From an uncultured Saprospiraceae bacterium (GTDB lineage: Bacteria > Bacteroidota > Bacteroidia > Chitinophagales > Saprospiraceae), in NCBI GenBank assembly GCA_937959275.1, contig CALGLU010000106.1:1-34414 (forward strand): a stretch of DNA of 34,414 bases, in the 5' to 3' direction. A program made the position numbers and the translations under genes. The notes under the pieces are model-generated. The model had not been told where the DNA came from. It saw only the letters and a program-made list of their open reading frames with translations, and searched no databases. Numbering within the stretch: position 1 is the stretch's first letter; the number at the start of each line of letters is the position of its first letter. Shown here in pieces: positions 18,101-26,500 of the stretch.

Positions 18101-18684
18101 ATCTGGGTAAATTGTTCAGCAGCAATATTTAATTTCCAAAGACCAGTGCCTCTGGAGCCAATAAATAATTCATTGGGATTATTTGGGTTAAGTACTATGG
18201 GTGAGCCTTGTCGATCTTTATCCTGAACCGAATTATCACATCCTCTCGCACCATTCGATGCGAAATAAATATTGGAGCCACTGTCACCTGGTATAATCTC
18301 TTGGGACCACGTCGATCCTCTATCATTCGAAACTAATATGGCAGTTTCATTAGGATCACAATATCTGCCAACAGCTAGAATGACACGATCCGCATCATTT
18401 GGATCCAGTGCAATGCCGCCTACTCCGTAATAGGGTGATTTTTCAATTCCAAAGAAAATAAGTTGTTCTAACTCTTGCTTTGCTTCATTCCATCGATAAG
18501 CACCACCAATATCTGTCCTAAAGTACCGAACAGTCCCATCGTCTGGATGTACCTGCATACCAATGATATAGCCACCACCACCTAAAGGAACCTGCTTCCA
18601 GTGATAATCTATTACACCTTGAGCATAAATTGAAAAAATGATAGCATTACAGACAAGGCATGCAACAAATTTGACTAAGGACAT
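15145..18684 (-). CDS. Secreted GH74-like Asp-box protein with CBM and TSP3 modules
   Basis: A 1,179-residue exported protein (signal about 1-22, ending IYAQ). The N-terminal ~750 residues resemble the GH74 xyloglucanase twin-propeller fold: LGGGGYIIGM, YFRTDIGGAYRW (Asp58) and GGDQTGF (Asp431). These correspond to the places where GH74 enzymes carry their two catalytic Asp residues. Asp-box repeats occur throughout (SNDRGSTW, SSNGGKDF, SIDMGITW). Next come a CBM4_9-like module (about 777-925), a thrombospondin type-3 calcium motif (about 928-965; DADGDGIPDGCE), a second jelly-roll (about 969-1112), and a C-terminal module ending SPCN that matches the end of the neighbouring 928-residue protein. 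Xyloglucan or another beta-glucan is a reasonable but unproven substrate. No T9SS type A domain is present. It is the first gene of the minus-strand cluster. Confidence 0.8.
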   Translation of the reverse strand: MSLVKFVACLVCNAIIFSIYAQGVIDYHWKQVPLGGGGYIIGMQVHPDDGTVRYFRTDIGGAYRWNEAKQELEQLIFFGIEKSPYYGVGGIALDPNDADRVILAVGRYCDPNETAILVSNDRGSTWSQEIIPGDSGSNIYFASNGARGCDNSVQDKDRQGSPIVLNPNNPNELFIGSRGTGLWKLNIAAEQFTQIGSPTIPTNVFPNSIRTLEFHPVNSSVLYIAYAGQGIFRGDVNANSYEALNTTADLKEVSDLSISKDGDYMLMACKHKGIYKADLSIAMPSFVKVLDYTGVNRPDDEAFLTVTCSPTVNDFAVTAFSDWAALSTVRTTSNSGNSWTNGLTGQTYDNLYPWHTSGEGSHISQLRFDPDNPTGLYFTSWFTTFYTSNFTANPIQWTNKYSKGHEEAVITDISAFPINTEGNFLGITGGDQTGFLYSSIAEFDFPDDEISENFDNSSEQVKGASIDYCFSNSDHIVISTTKHWDDSVDGNGVVTRENTGNIFHSSNGGKDFFRSTNYDKTLGKSIVAIASNSPQYVVISTQDGLMYSTDYGANFSATANANTDAQTNCTAGNPIPSIGVGNVTSGAINTSVFSGVRPLVGDKVMDCLFYFYNRNDGTFHVSTDYGASFFKVSSGLPTFVGNRWRHKTRVTTIPGKAKHVWINFRDNLYYTIDAGVNWQPVSNVQKAETIAVGKQMGIGTYPTIFLFGRANGDPLFGFYRSIDMGITWDLIHDRADGELFGSVKVMGGDMNVEGRLYFSGGGLGLQYADDASVVGDCDPQNILTNHSFESGFADWQTRTSSPGSASFNTVSTPNASDGTLSAEVAVSSLGNNHWDIQIKSSPISVVAGKAYTLTFDARSLTGTATLKYGSNTVIGNSYVMNDVAGLTNSWQSFAKTFTPTSSGDIYLAYNFGDILGTFYIDNVILSEHCPCPDLDNDTVCDDEDVCPGFDDLADADGDGIPDGCEVAPDCELIENGAFDPSLDPWELRNYSTANGSVSLTASGFAKIEISSVGASNWHLGLRQKGILLQEGKTYEVTYTAYADTPRAIDVIISNSAGSQYSYHSKSLTSSPTTYSYQFTMPTQTNSNAVINMNVGSNMTSVYFDNVGIQDLSCDGCLTDLQLNNHDIYDGVYQVETLIESNGRIILPNQVSFEAAEVLLNPSFEVINSTTFEVVLSPCN

Positions 18685-18759
18685 AGTAAGGTTATTTGAA
18701 AACAGGCTCTCTAAAGTCTTGTGTGTAAAAGTAAAACTCTAAATTCACAATTTTTATTA

Positions 18760-19875
18760 GTGGAAACCCTACATATTGTCATAGTTGAAGGTTTTAACAG
18801 TGGCTCGCACAAGCGTTGGGTGCTGGATATTCAAAAACATAGCCAGCATAGAATAACGATATTGTCACTACCAGGAAGACATTGGAAGTGGAGGATGCAT
18901 GGGGCAGCAATTACACTAGCCAAACAATTCTTAAACATTCCAGATCACGTTGATGCCATTATGTGTACTGATATGATGGATGTGAGCTTGTTTAAGTCTA
19001 TTGCTGCAGCAAAGTGTAAGGAGCCTCTTTTGGTGTACTTCCATGAAAATCAATTGACCTATCCCTGGTCAAGTACGGATCAGGACCCTGCATTAAAACG
19101 AGACAATCACTACGGGTTTATTAATTATACGTCAGCCTTGGTTGCAGATCAGATCTACTTTAATTCACACTATCATTTACAATCATTTAATGATGCATTA
19201 CTTCCCTTCTTAAGTCAATTTCCTGATTACCAAAACAAGGAAACGACTCAAGAGATTTTAGCTAAATCGTCTGTATTACCAATAGGTTTTGATTTTACGA
19301 ATCAAGACAATAATGTTCCCGCACAAACCAAACAGGGTAAAACGATACTCTGGAATCACAGATGGGAGTATGATAAAAATCCTGAGCTATTTTTCAACAT
19401 CTTGTTTCGACTCAAGGATGAAGGAGTCCCTTTTCAATTAATTGTTGCTGGCGAATCAACCACAAAGCAATTACCCATTTTTGATTTAGCCAAAGAGCGC
19501 TTGCATAAAGAAATCGTCCATTTTGGATATTGTGAAAATCGGCAACGTTATCATGAGCTTCTTGCATCAGCAGATATTTTACCCGTCACATCCAAGCAAG
19601 ATTTTTTTGGAATGAGTGTCGTGGAAGCTATAGGCGCAGGTGTACTCCCATTGCTGCCCAACAGACTCGCATACCCTGAGCATATCCCCGCACAATACAA
19701 ATCCCTTATGCTTTATGAAGACATTGATGAATTAAACGATAAGCTAAAAACATTACTCCTAATCGGACTTCCCGACATTGATTATACTTGGATTCGTAAA
19801 TATGATTGGTCTACTGTAGCTAGCCTCTACGATTCGATATTTACTCAAGCGCAAGCAATCAAGTACAAGCCGTAA
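18760..19875 (+). CDS. Glycosyltransferase, tRNA-queuosine alpha-mannosyltransferase homologue (DUF3524/GTDC1)
   Basis: A cytoplasmic GT-B glycosyltransferase. The N-terminal domain carries the DUF3524/QTMAN signature: LHIVIVEGFNSGSHKRW near the start, LPGRHWKWRMHGAA, and YFHENQLTYPW (about residue 94). The C-terminal GT4-like half has ILWNHRWEYDKNPELF and FGMSVVEAIGAG (about 283-294), the usual nucleotide-sugar site. Animal QTMAN puts mannose on queuosine of tRNA-Asp; the bacterial substrate is inferred. The frame opens at a GTG at 18721. I prefer the GTG at 18760 (371 residues), because it puts the conserved strand at the N-terminus as in relatives and leaves 75 bp to the divergent neighbour. 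No ATG is available. The last codons and stop lie inside a 14-bp tandem repeat. Confidence 0.85.
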   Translation: METLHIVIVEGFNSGSHKRWVLDIQKHSQHRITILSLPGRHWKWRMHGAAITLAKQFLNIPDHVDAIMCTDMMDVSLFKSIAAAKCKEPLLVYFHENQLTYPWSSTDQDPALKRDNHYGFINYTSALVADQIYFNSHYHLQSFNDALLPFLSQFPDYQNKETTQEILAKSSVLPIGFDFTNQDNNVPAQTKQGKTILWNHRWEYDKNPELFFNILFRLKDEGVPFQLIVAGESTTKQLPIFDLAKERLHKEIVHFGYCENRQRYHELLASADILPVTSKQDFFGMSVVEAIGAGVLPLLPNRLAYPEHIPAQYKSLMLYEDIDELNDKLKTLLLIGLPDIDYTWIRKYDWSTVASLYDSIFTQAQAIKYKP

Positions 19876-19943
19876 AGTACAAGCAGTTGAGTATATAGAA
19901 TTAAGTATAAGAAGTCGAGTATAATCAGTCGAGCACAACAAAT
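19846..19943. repeat. Degenerate 14-bp tandem repeat, seven units
   Basis: Seven consecutive 14-bp units start at 19846, 19860, 19874, 19888, 19902, 19916 and 19930. Examples are CAAGTACAAGCCGT, AAAGTACAAGCAGT, TAAGTATAAGAAGT and CGAGTATAATCAGT; the consensus is close to YRAGTAYAAGCAGT. The array covers the last codons and stop of the glycosyltransferase (19873-19875), the short gap, and the stop and last codons of the convergent 1,162-residue protein (stop at 19925-19927). The unit is not a multiple of three. Confidence 0.75.
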
Positions 19944-22900
19944 TTACCTGATTGGATATGGTTCTCAAATTGAAGTGAGTAAAAATAAATTCCTGATTGT
20001 TCGAATTCTGATTTGGATAGTCTGTATTCATTAAGCCCTTCAGAAAAATATAACCTAGAGGCTTTGATTTTCGATCCTGACGAATTAAACACATGTAAGG
20101 TTCCCCATCCTTCTGCATTTACTTGAACTTGTAACACAGCTTCATCTGAAAACGGATTGGGCTTAATATTTATGGATTCAGTTAGCTGTGAATCGGTAAA
20201 AGATAAGGCAAGACTTCTTACAGTTAATGCCTTTCCTTCATATACTTCAGAATTCAATGTATGTTTGGAAATACGAATTGCATCCTCCAACATGATTGAT
20301 TTATGAGCAAGAATGTGTAGTCGTAGATATTGTCCTTCTTCAAAATCTTCAATTGGTTCTATCGAATTCAATATGAGCCTGTCTTCAGTAACATGTATAT
20401 TACTCTCATTAATATTGAAAGCATCAGAGCTAAGTCCTACCACTTCAATATTTTGTAAAGCAAGCTCTAATTGAAACCCTTGAGCATCTATCAAGTCTTC
20501 CACATAAAAGTCGATGTTATATTCTTGATTTGCCTGGAGTCTCTTGTTATTGGTGGTCAATGTCCTAGACTTAGACCGAATTTCAGCTGGGGGTTGAATA
20601 CCTGGTAACCTTGCACTATAATTGACGTCACCTACTTTTATGGCAATAAAATTTTCAATCTGATTTTGTAAAAGATTGGGATAACTGAATTGGTCTATCT
20701 GAGGCCAAGGTAATAATGTTGTGTTTTCAATTTCAGTTTCACTGACGAATTTCCAAGCGTTACTATTTGGCAATGTGTCTTGAAAACCGATAATAATATT
20801 CTGTAAAATAACAACATCAACCGCACTCAGTGTAGCGTCATTATTCGCATCAGCAGCGATGGTTTTTATTGGCGTACTAAAAATGGAATTGCCAATGATG
20901 TGATTTCTTATTTGAACCAGATCCGCTGTTGATAGTCCATTTGCAACATCATCAGATAATTCCAAATTCAATTGGTAATCAATCCGACTTGGTAGATTAG
21001 AAAACAAATAATCACCATTCGTATCTGTTGTTCTTATTTGAGGAAATTCACTTAAAGCTGCTGACATAATTAAATTCACATTTCTCAGATCAGTACCTGT
21101 AGGATTTTTAACATTACCTTGAAATGTGAGTCCACCTTGCGTACAGATGGCATCTTCTCTGACAGTCACATCAAATACACATTCACTTGTATTATCACAA
21201 TTATCCGTTGCTGTAAACATAATAGTTGTCGTGCCAATAGGAAAATCACTTCCACTGGAAAGAATTTGTTGAGGTGCAGCAGGTTGCGTTTGCCTAATTA
21301 AAATATCAGCTGTTGAGCAATCTTCTACTCTAGGGAAATCAAATAAGAAATTAGCTGTGCAATTTGCATTATCCACATTCAATGTCACATTATTAGGACA
21401 ATTTAAAAACACGGGTGCATTATTATCAGCAACAATCGTAAGTAGGCTTGTCGATGTAGATGTCGCGCCACATGTATCTCGTAATACCCAAATCACTTGT
21501 TGCACTGAACCACAAATATCGACTTGAGATTCCTGATAATTATTAATCACTTCTACACTGTCACATCTTGCCTCGACTTCAAAATTATTTAACCATTGGT
21601 TGATGAGAGTATCAACACCTTGTCCACAACGAATAACTAAATCGTCAGGAGCAGTGATAAAAGACCGATCAAATTTAGTCAGACTAATTATTCCTGTGGT
21701 AATGCTCTCATTACCGCAGTCATCTGCTGCTGTAAAATTCACCTCTAATTCGTTATCCCCTAATTCACATTCTATTACGTTGAGATCAAAACTAGACTGC
21801 ACTGTATATCTGCTACAGCTGTCTATCGCCATAATATTCTGCAATAACATCTCAACACTACTTTCTAGATTATTTAAATCACAATCTAATGACAAGCCTT
21901 CTGGGAAGCTCACGCTTGGCGGCGTGGTATCCTCAAACACTAGACGAGCTCTAGCGGTGTTACTTTCATTACCACATCTATCTGTCGCCATAAACTCAAC
22001 ATCATAAAATCCCACATTAGAAGAACAGGCACCAGTTTCGCTTTGAAAATTTGTAGTTGAAGGATCGAATGTCCAACTGACATCTGAGGGACAATTATTG
22101 ATGACATGAGAGTCATTAAAGCCTCCATCCGTTTTTAACCAATCAATAAGCATTTCTTGATTTCTGACAATCCCTTTGCATTCCACAACAAAATCTGGTA
22201 GACGCTCCACTGTGATTTGAGGTCCGATATCATCTGTTAGATTGACACTGGTGACACACGCATTTTCATTACCTGATCCATCAGAGGCTATGTATAAAAA
22301 TTCAATTCTTTCATTCGCCCCGCATATACCAACTGTATCCAAAATGACTGTTCGAATAGAAACTGTGTTGTCACAATTATCATCTGTAATCGCTTGGTCG
22401 ATCCATTCATTAAGTGTCGACTGATTAACTGCCAAATCACATGAAAAATTAGCATTACTCGGACAGATGAGTGTAGGCACAGTACAATCTTCAACGATAA
22501 TATTGAAGCAGCAAGTTCTTGCTCCACCTGAATTACTTATTGTATAACATAAAAGCGTCTCCCCTAATGGAAAGAGGAATCCTGTCGCATCGCCATCATC
22601 ATCTTCTAAGTCTGCTGAGGTCATTATTTCTCCTGTTGGCAATTCTAACCTATACTCAATATCAGCAACAGAACAATCTAAAAATGCTGTACCAGGCCTG
22701 ATGAGATCACCAGTCGAATCCCATCCGCAACCATCAATATTAGAACACACTCTTATGTCTTCATCATCTGGACAATACAAACTGATTAAATCATCAGAAT
22801 CGATAACAATGATATCAAATGAACATGTATCTAATTTTGAACATTCATCTTCAGCAATAAACACAATTTCTGTTTCCCCTATTTCAAAATTACTACCGGA

Positions 22901-23413
22901 TAGGATAAGTTCACTATTCGAGTTTCTAGATTGTCTAATATCCATTGGGCCAAAACAATTCCTTGCATATGGATGAGGAAATGTCACATCCGCACCGCAA
23001 CTATCAACCCGTGCAAGTACCGTTATTGAGCTAGGGCAAAATTCAAAACCAAAGGATACTAAATCTGTGTCGATAGTCAGTATAGCACCAGCAGAGTCTA
23101 TTTGATTACATTCATTGGTAATAATCCACTTCACAAACTTTGGTTCGCCACAAATACCTGGCAAGACTCCATCAAAATCATTAGTCACTCGAACATCTCC
23201 TTGACAAGTATTCGTAAAGCTAAAATCCTTAAGCCAACTCGTAATAACAGAAAAATCTGTATTCAAGCAATTCAGCTCCAAATTATTAGGTGCCTCTATA
23301 CTTACTCCATTTTGAGCATAGATCCCAGAGCTTACTGCTATGCAGAATAGCCAAATTATGGTATTATAAATAATCCGATTGTACAAAATATTGATATTGT
23401 TACGCCTATACAT
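19925..23413 (-). CDS. Large T9SS-exported surface protein with HYR/Ig-like, dockerin-like and sorting domains
   Basis: A 1,162-residue exported protein with an N-terminal signal peptide (about residues 14-34, ending IYAQ). Residues ~35-660 are serial Cys-containing Ig/HYR-like modules, recognised by repeats of the type CPxxxTxxC … DNC … FTAxDxCGN. A clear HYR domain lies at about 664-765 (FLNCPNNVTLNV, FPIGTTTIMFTATDNC). A CnaB-like segment (about 760-825) leads into a dockerin-like pair: GLSTADLVQIRNHIIG and DANNDATLSAVDVVILQNI, with canonical D-x-N-x-D-x-x-x-S-x-x-D calcium ligands near 854. A cohesin-like sandwich follows (about 930-1060), then the T9SS type A domain (about 1079-1162; IKPNPFSDEAVLQV … SGIYFYSLQF … GKFVVLD). 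It is probably anchored or released at the cell surface as an adhesin or matrix protein. It is a paralogue of the upstream giant gene, with the same C-terminal order. Confidence 0.85.
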   Translation of the reverse strand: MYRRNNINILYNRIIYNTIIWLFCIAVSSGIYAQNGVSIEAPNNLELNCLNTDFSVITSWLKDFSFTNTCQGDVRVTNDFDGVLPGICGEPKFVKWIITNECNQIDSAGAILTIDTDLVSFGFEFCPSSITVLARVDSCGADVTFPHPYARNCFGPMDIRQSRNSNSELILSGSNFEIGETEIVFIAEDECSKLDTCSFDIIVIDSDDLISLYCPDDEDIRVCSNIDGCGWDSTGDLIRPGTAFLDCSVADIEYRLELPTGEIMTSADLEDDDGDATGFLFPLGETLLCYTISNSGGARTCCFNIIVEDCTVPTLICPSNANFSCDLAVNQSTLNEWIDQAITDDNCDNTVSIRTVILDTVGICGANERIEFLYIASDGSGNENACVTSVNLTDDIGPQITVERLPDFVVECKGIVRNQEMLIDWLKTDGGFNDSHVINNCPSDVSWTFDPSTTNFQSETGACSSNVGFYDVEFMATDRCGNESNTARARLVFEDTTPPSVSFPEGLSLDCDLNNLESSVEMLLQNIMAIDSCSRYTVQSSFDLNVIECELGDNELEVNFTAADDCGNESITTGIISLTKFDRSFITAPDDLVIRCGQGVDTLINQWLNNFEVEARCDSVEVINNYQESQVDICGSVQQVIWVLRDTCGATSTSTSLLTIVADNNAPVFLNCPNNVTLNVDNANCTANFLFDFPRVEDCSTADILIRQTQPAAPQQILSSGSDFPIGTTTIMFTATDNCDNTSECVFDVTVREDAICTQGGLTFQGNVKNPTGTDLRNVNLIMSAALSEFPQIRTTDTNGDYLFSNLPSRIDYQLNLELSDDVANGLSTADLVQIRNHIIGNSIFSTPIKTIAADANNDATLSAVDVVILQNIIIGFQDTLPNSNAWKFVSETEIENTTLLPWPQIDQFSYPNLLQNQIENFIAIKVGDVNYSARLPGIQPPAEIRSKSRTLTTNNKRLQANQEYNIDFYVEDLIDAQGFQLELALQNIEVVGLSSDAFNINESNIHVTEDRLILNSIEPIEDFEEGQYLRLHILAHKSIMLEDAIRISKHTLNSEVYEGKALTVRSLALSFTDSQLTESINIKPNPFSDEAVLQVQVNAEGWGTLHVFNSSGSKIKASRLYFSEGLNEYRLSKSEFEQSGIYFYSLQFENHIQSGKFVVLD

Positions 23414-23416
23414 TTG

Positions 23417-23463
23417 CTATAAAAAATATGTGCTAAATACCACAAAATCAGATACTTAGCACA
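23417..23463 (-). terminator. Hairpin with T-rich tail just before the 23413 start codon
   Basis: On the minus strand TGTGCTAA (plus-strand 23456-23463) pairs with TTAGCACA (23429-23436); the stem extends with a mismatch into TA/TA. It is followed by TATTTTTTATAG, and the ATG comes about 4 bases later. It has the form of a terminator for the giant gene, whose stop is ~100 bp upstream. Its position against the start codon also allows a leader or attenuator role. Confidence 0.5.
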
Positions 23464-23561
23464 ATTTATTTAAATCAATATAGCAATTCTATAGATCAAA
23501 TCAAATCTAATTACCAATGACTGTTAAATATGTCTTGATAGATATACCATTTACATATTAG

Positions 23562-26500
23562 TTAATTTGATAACACAAAGAGAGTTTTCACTTCCTCATT
23601 GTTATCAAATATTAATTTGTAATAATATATACCAGACTCCATCAGTTGTGATTTATCCAATAAAATTTCAGAATAACCTGCCTCATACATCTTTTGTTCT
23701 GAATACCATTCTTTACCAACTGCATCATATACGCTAAACTCAATTTGTCCCGCAGATGGCAAGCTAAATCCGATAGTCGTTTGGTCAACAAATGGATTTG
23801 GTTCATTCTGTAATAATTCAAAAGTATGGTCTGACTTATCAATAGACTCTTCATATTGGAATTCAAGATCATAGGGTACAATTGCATCTGTAGCATAGAT
23901 TTCAGATTCTAATCTGACTTTGTTTAAGTTGATAAGATGATGAATATCTCCTGCTTTCTTTGATCGAATACGAATACTGAAAAGAACATCTTCCTCTGTC
24001 TTAGAAATCGGCAATTCACTTGTCCAACTCATGGTTAACACATCATCATAAATCGCAAAATTTGAATTGTCAATTTGAATTTGTCCAGATACGATATCCT
24101 CTATTTCAATCCCCGCTAGATCCATAGATAATTGAAAGCCTCTTATGTCTGTAAATGCATCACCATAAATTGGTATCGTCGTGACTTCATTCTTTGACAG
24201 ATGTTTGTCGACAATCGTAAAATACTTTTTGTCTTTATTTCGAACCTCAGAATCAATAAACGAAGGCAAACTAGCACTTGCATTCACATCTCCTAACTTA
24301 ATGCCAATAAAGTCATGGTCTAATTCACTATCCAGAAGTTGATTTACAGATATAGGTGGTTCAAATGGCCATGGATTCAATTCATTTACGAAATCAAAAT
24401 CACGAGGAATAAAAATCCAAGATGGACTAGATTCAATAGCAACATCAATACCTAAAATAATCCGTCTTAATATCAAGACATCCGCAATCGATACTTCTTG
24501 GTTGCTGTTTGCATCTGCAGCAATGGTTTTGTAAGGTGAATCTAAAGTAGTCTTACCAATAATATGATTTTGAATCAACAGTAAATCTGCAGTAGTCACA
24601 CCATTGTGATACGCATCATCAAAAGCAGCCCGAATTAAGTAATTGACGTTAATTGGATTATTAGGAAAACTATATTCACCCTGATCATCGGTTGAAAGTG
24701 TTTTTGGGTATTCAGACAGATTTGTATTTAATCGAATCGTGGCACCTGCAATATTCTGATTAGTTTCAGTGGAGACGTGACCGGCAATCGTTGCAAAGCC
24801 TGTCTCTATGTCGGCGCAAAGCGTATCTAGTCGAATTGTCGCTGTACAAAAAGAGCCATTCCCGCTTTCATCCCACACCCACATATCCGCAGATTGTACC
24901 AGTGATTGCTCAAGGTCATCACAGGATATGATATAATTCGCTTGACCATTAAATCCAGCTTGACCAGGACGTATTGGATCAACACCTTCTGTTATAATTG
25001 AATACCTCAAGTCGTCGACTGATGTGCAATTATCAGAACTGCTCACATTAAAATCTTTAGCCCACAAGATCGTCTGCCCTGCTGTAGGATCAATGGACGT
25101 CGTGATAAGAGCTATGCAGACTGCAGAGGGCTCTTGCTCATCTACGATCGTCACAGTGGTTCTTCCAGAATCTGAATTTTTACAACCATCAGAAACAGTA
25201 ATATCAACGATGAACACCTGACCCGTCTGTCCAGCAAAATTCAATTCGAAAGAAGAGCCATTATCAGACTTTACTGAAACAAGTTCACCTAGGTCATTAT
25301 AGACTTCAGCAGTCCATGCCAATAAGTCATTCGTTGATAAATTACCATCGCAGTAATCCTGTGCTGTCAATATGATTGAGGATTCGACAGTACAATTCGT
25401 AAGCCCTGCTGTTAGAGAATAGGAATCTTCAAGACTCAAAACAGGATCGGTATCATCTAATATCTCAATGACTTGATCATAAGTATAATAACCATCAAGA
25501 TCTGCTGAAATATATCTCATATAATAATCGGGCACTGGAGATGCACTTTCAGCATTAGGGCATGAAGAACAAACACCTTCCGTCTGATCATGAATCGCTT
25601 CGACTGGATTGCTATCTACGTCAGGCGATGAATTGGGTTGCCAGACACACCAGTCAACTACAGTCCATGACTTTACAATTTTCAAGCAAGATCCCCCACT
25701 AACTAATGTATCTATATCAACACTCAAGCCAACAAGGCCACAACTTTGCTCACACCAAACTGGAGACGTGTTTGAGACCTCTCCCATGCAACTAATCGAG
25801 CCTCCCATGGCGATTTCTGGGTTTTCCCACGCTGTGACTGCATCATCTTCACATTCCAAAGTCTTACCAGCTTCGCTGCCATCCTTATAGTGGATTGGCC
25901 ACTTAATTGTGAATGGATCAAACGCAGAATCCACAGCATTAAATGATATTCGCTGTATGCAGCTCACCTCTGTATCAGATCTATCACCACTAGCGTCTGC
26001 ATCTAAATACCATGTCCGACTAATGTAACCATTCGAGCAAGTGCTAGCATCAAATTCTTCATCGATATATTGCATGGCTATTTCACTACCACAGTTGGCT
26101 CCAAATAAGCTCGGATATTTTGGATCAAGAACCATATTATCCACACAAGCAACAGCGTAATCTTCACACACTATCGTCGAACCTAGTTGGTCAACAATCG
26201 TTAAGTCGGTATCACAAGTATTTTCATTACCACTTTCATCTGTAATAATCAGTGTAGCTGTAACGACTCCCTGATTTTCACAGCATAGTTTTATAAAATC
26301 ATCTGCTAAGACAAATGGAATAACCTCAATCTCTTCAATCTCATTATCCTTATCAAATAATGTATCTCTAATTTCACCAGTTGGCTCGCAGCCTTCGACG
26401 AAATGATAGGCTTTTAACCCAGCAATAATAAGCGGACTGCCGCTATCAAGATACACTTGCCCAGCGTCGTAATTCGCTTTAAGTAAGACTGTTGAGCTAA

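Noticed and set aside
10190-18684. Classical SusC/SusD polysaccharide utilisation locus
   Set aside because: No TonB-dependent receptor or SusD-like lipoprotein gene is seen in the window.
18721-18759. N-terminal 13-residue extension of the glycosyltransferase from the GTG at 18721
   Set aside because: The extension has no family counterpart and would leave only 36 bp to the divergent gene. The GTG at 18760 fits the family N-terminus better, though 18721 cannot be excluded.
19846-19943. CRISPR-like array
   Set aside because: The units are contiguous degenerate 14-mers without spacers and overlap the ends of two genes.
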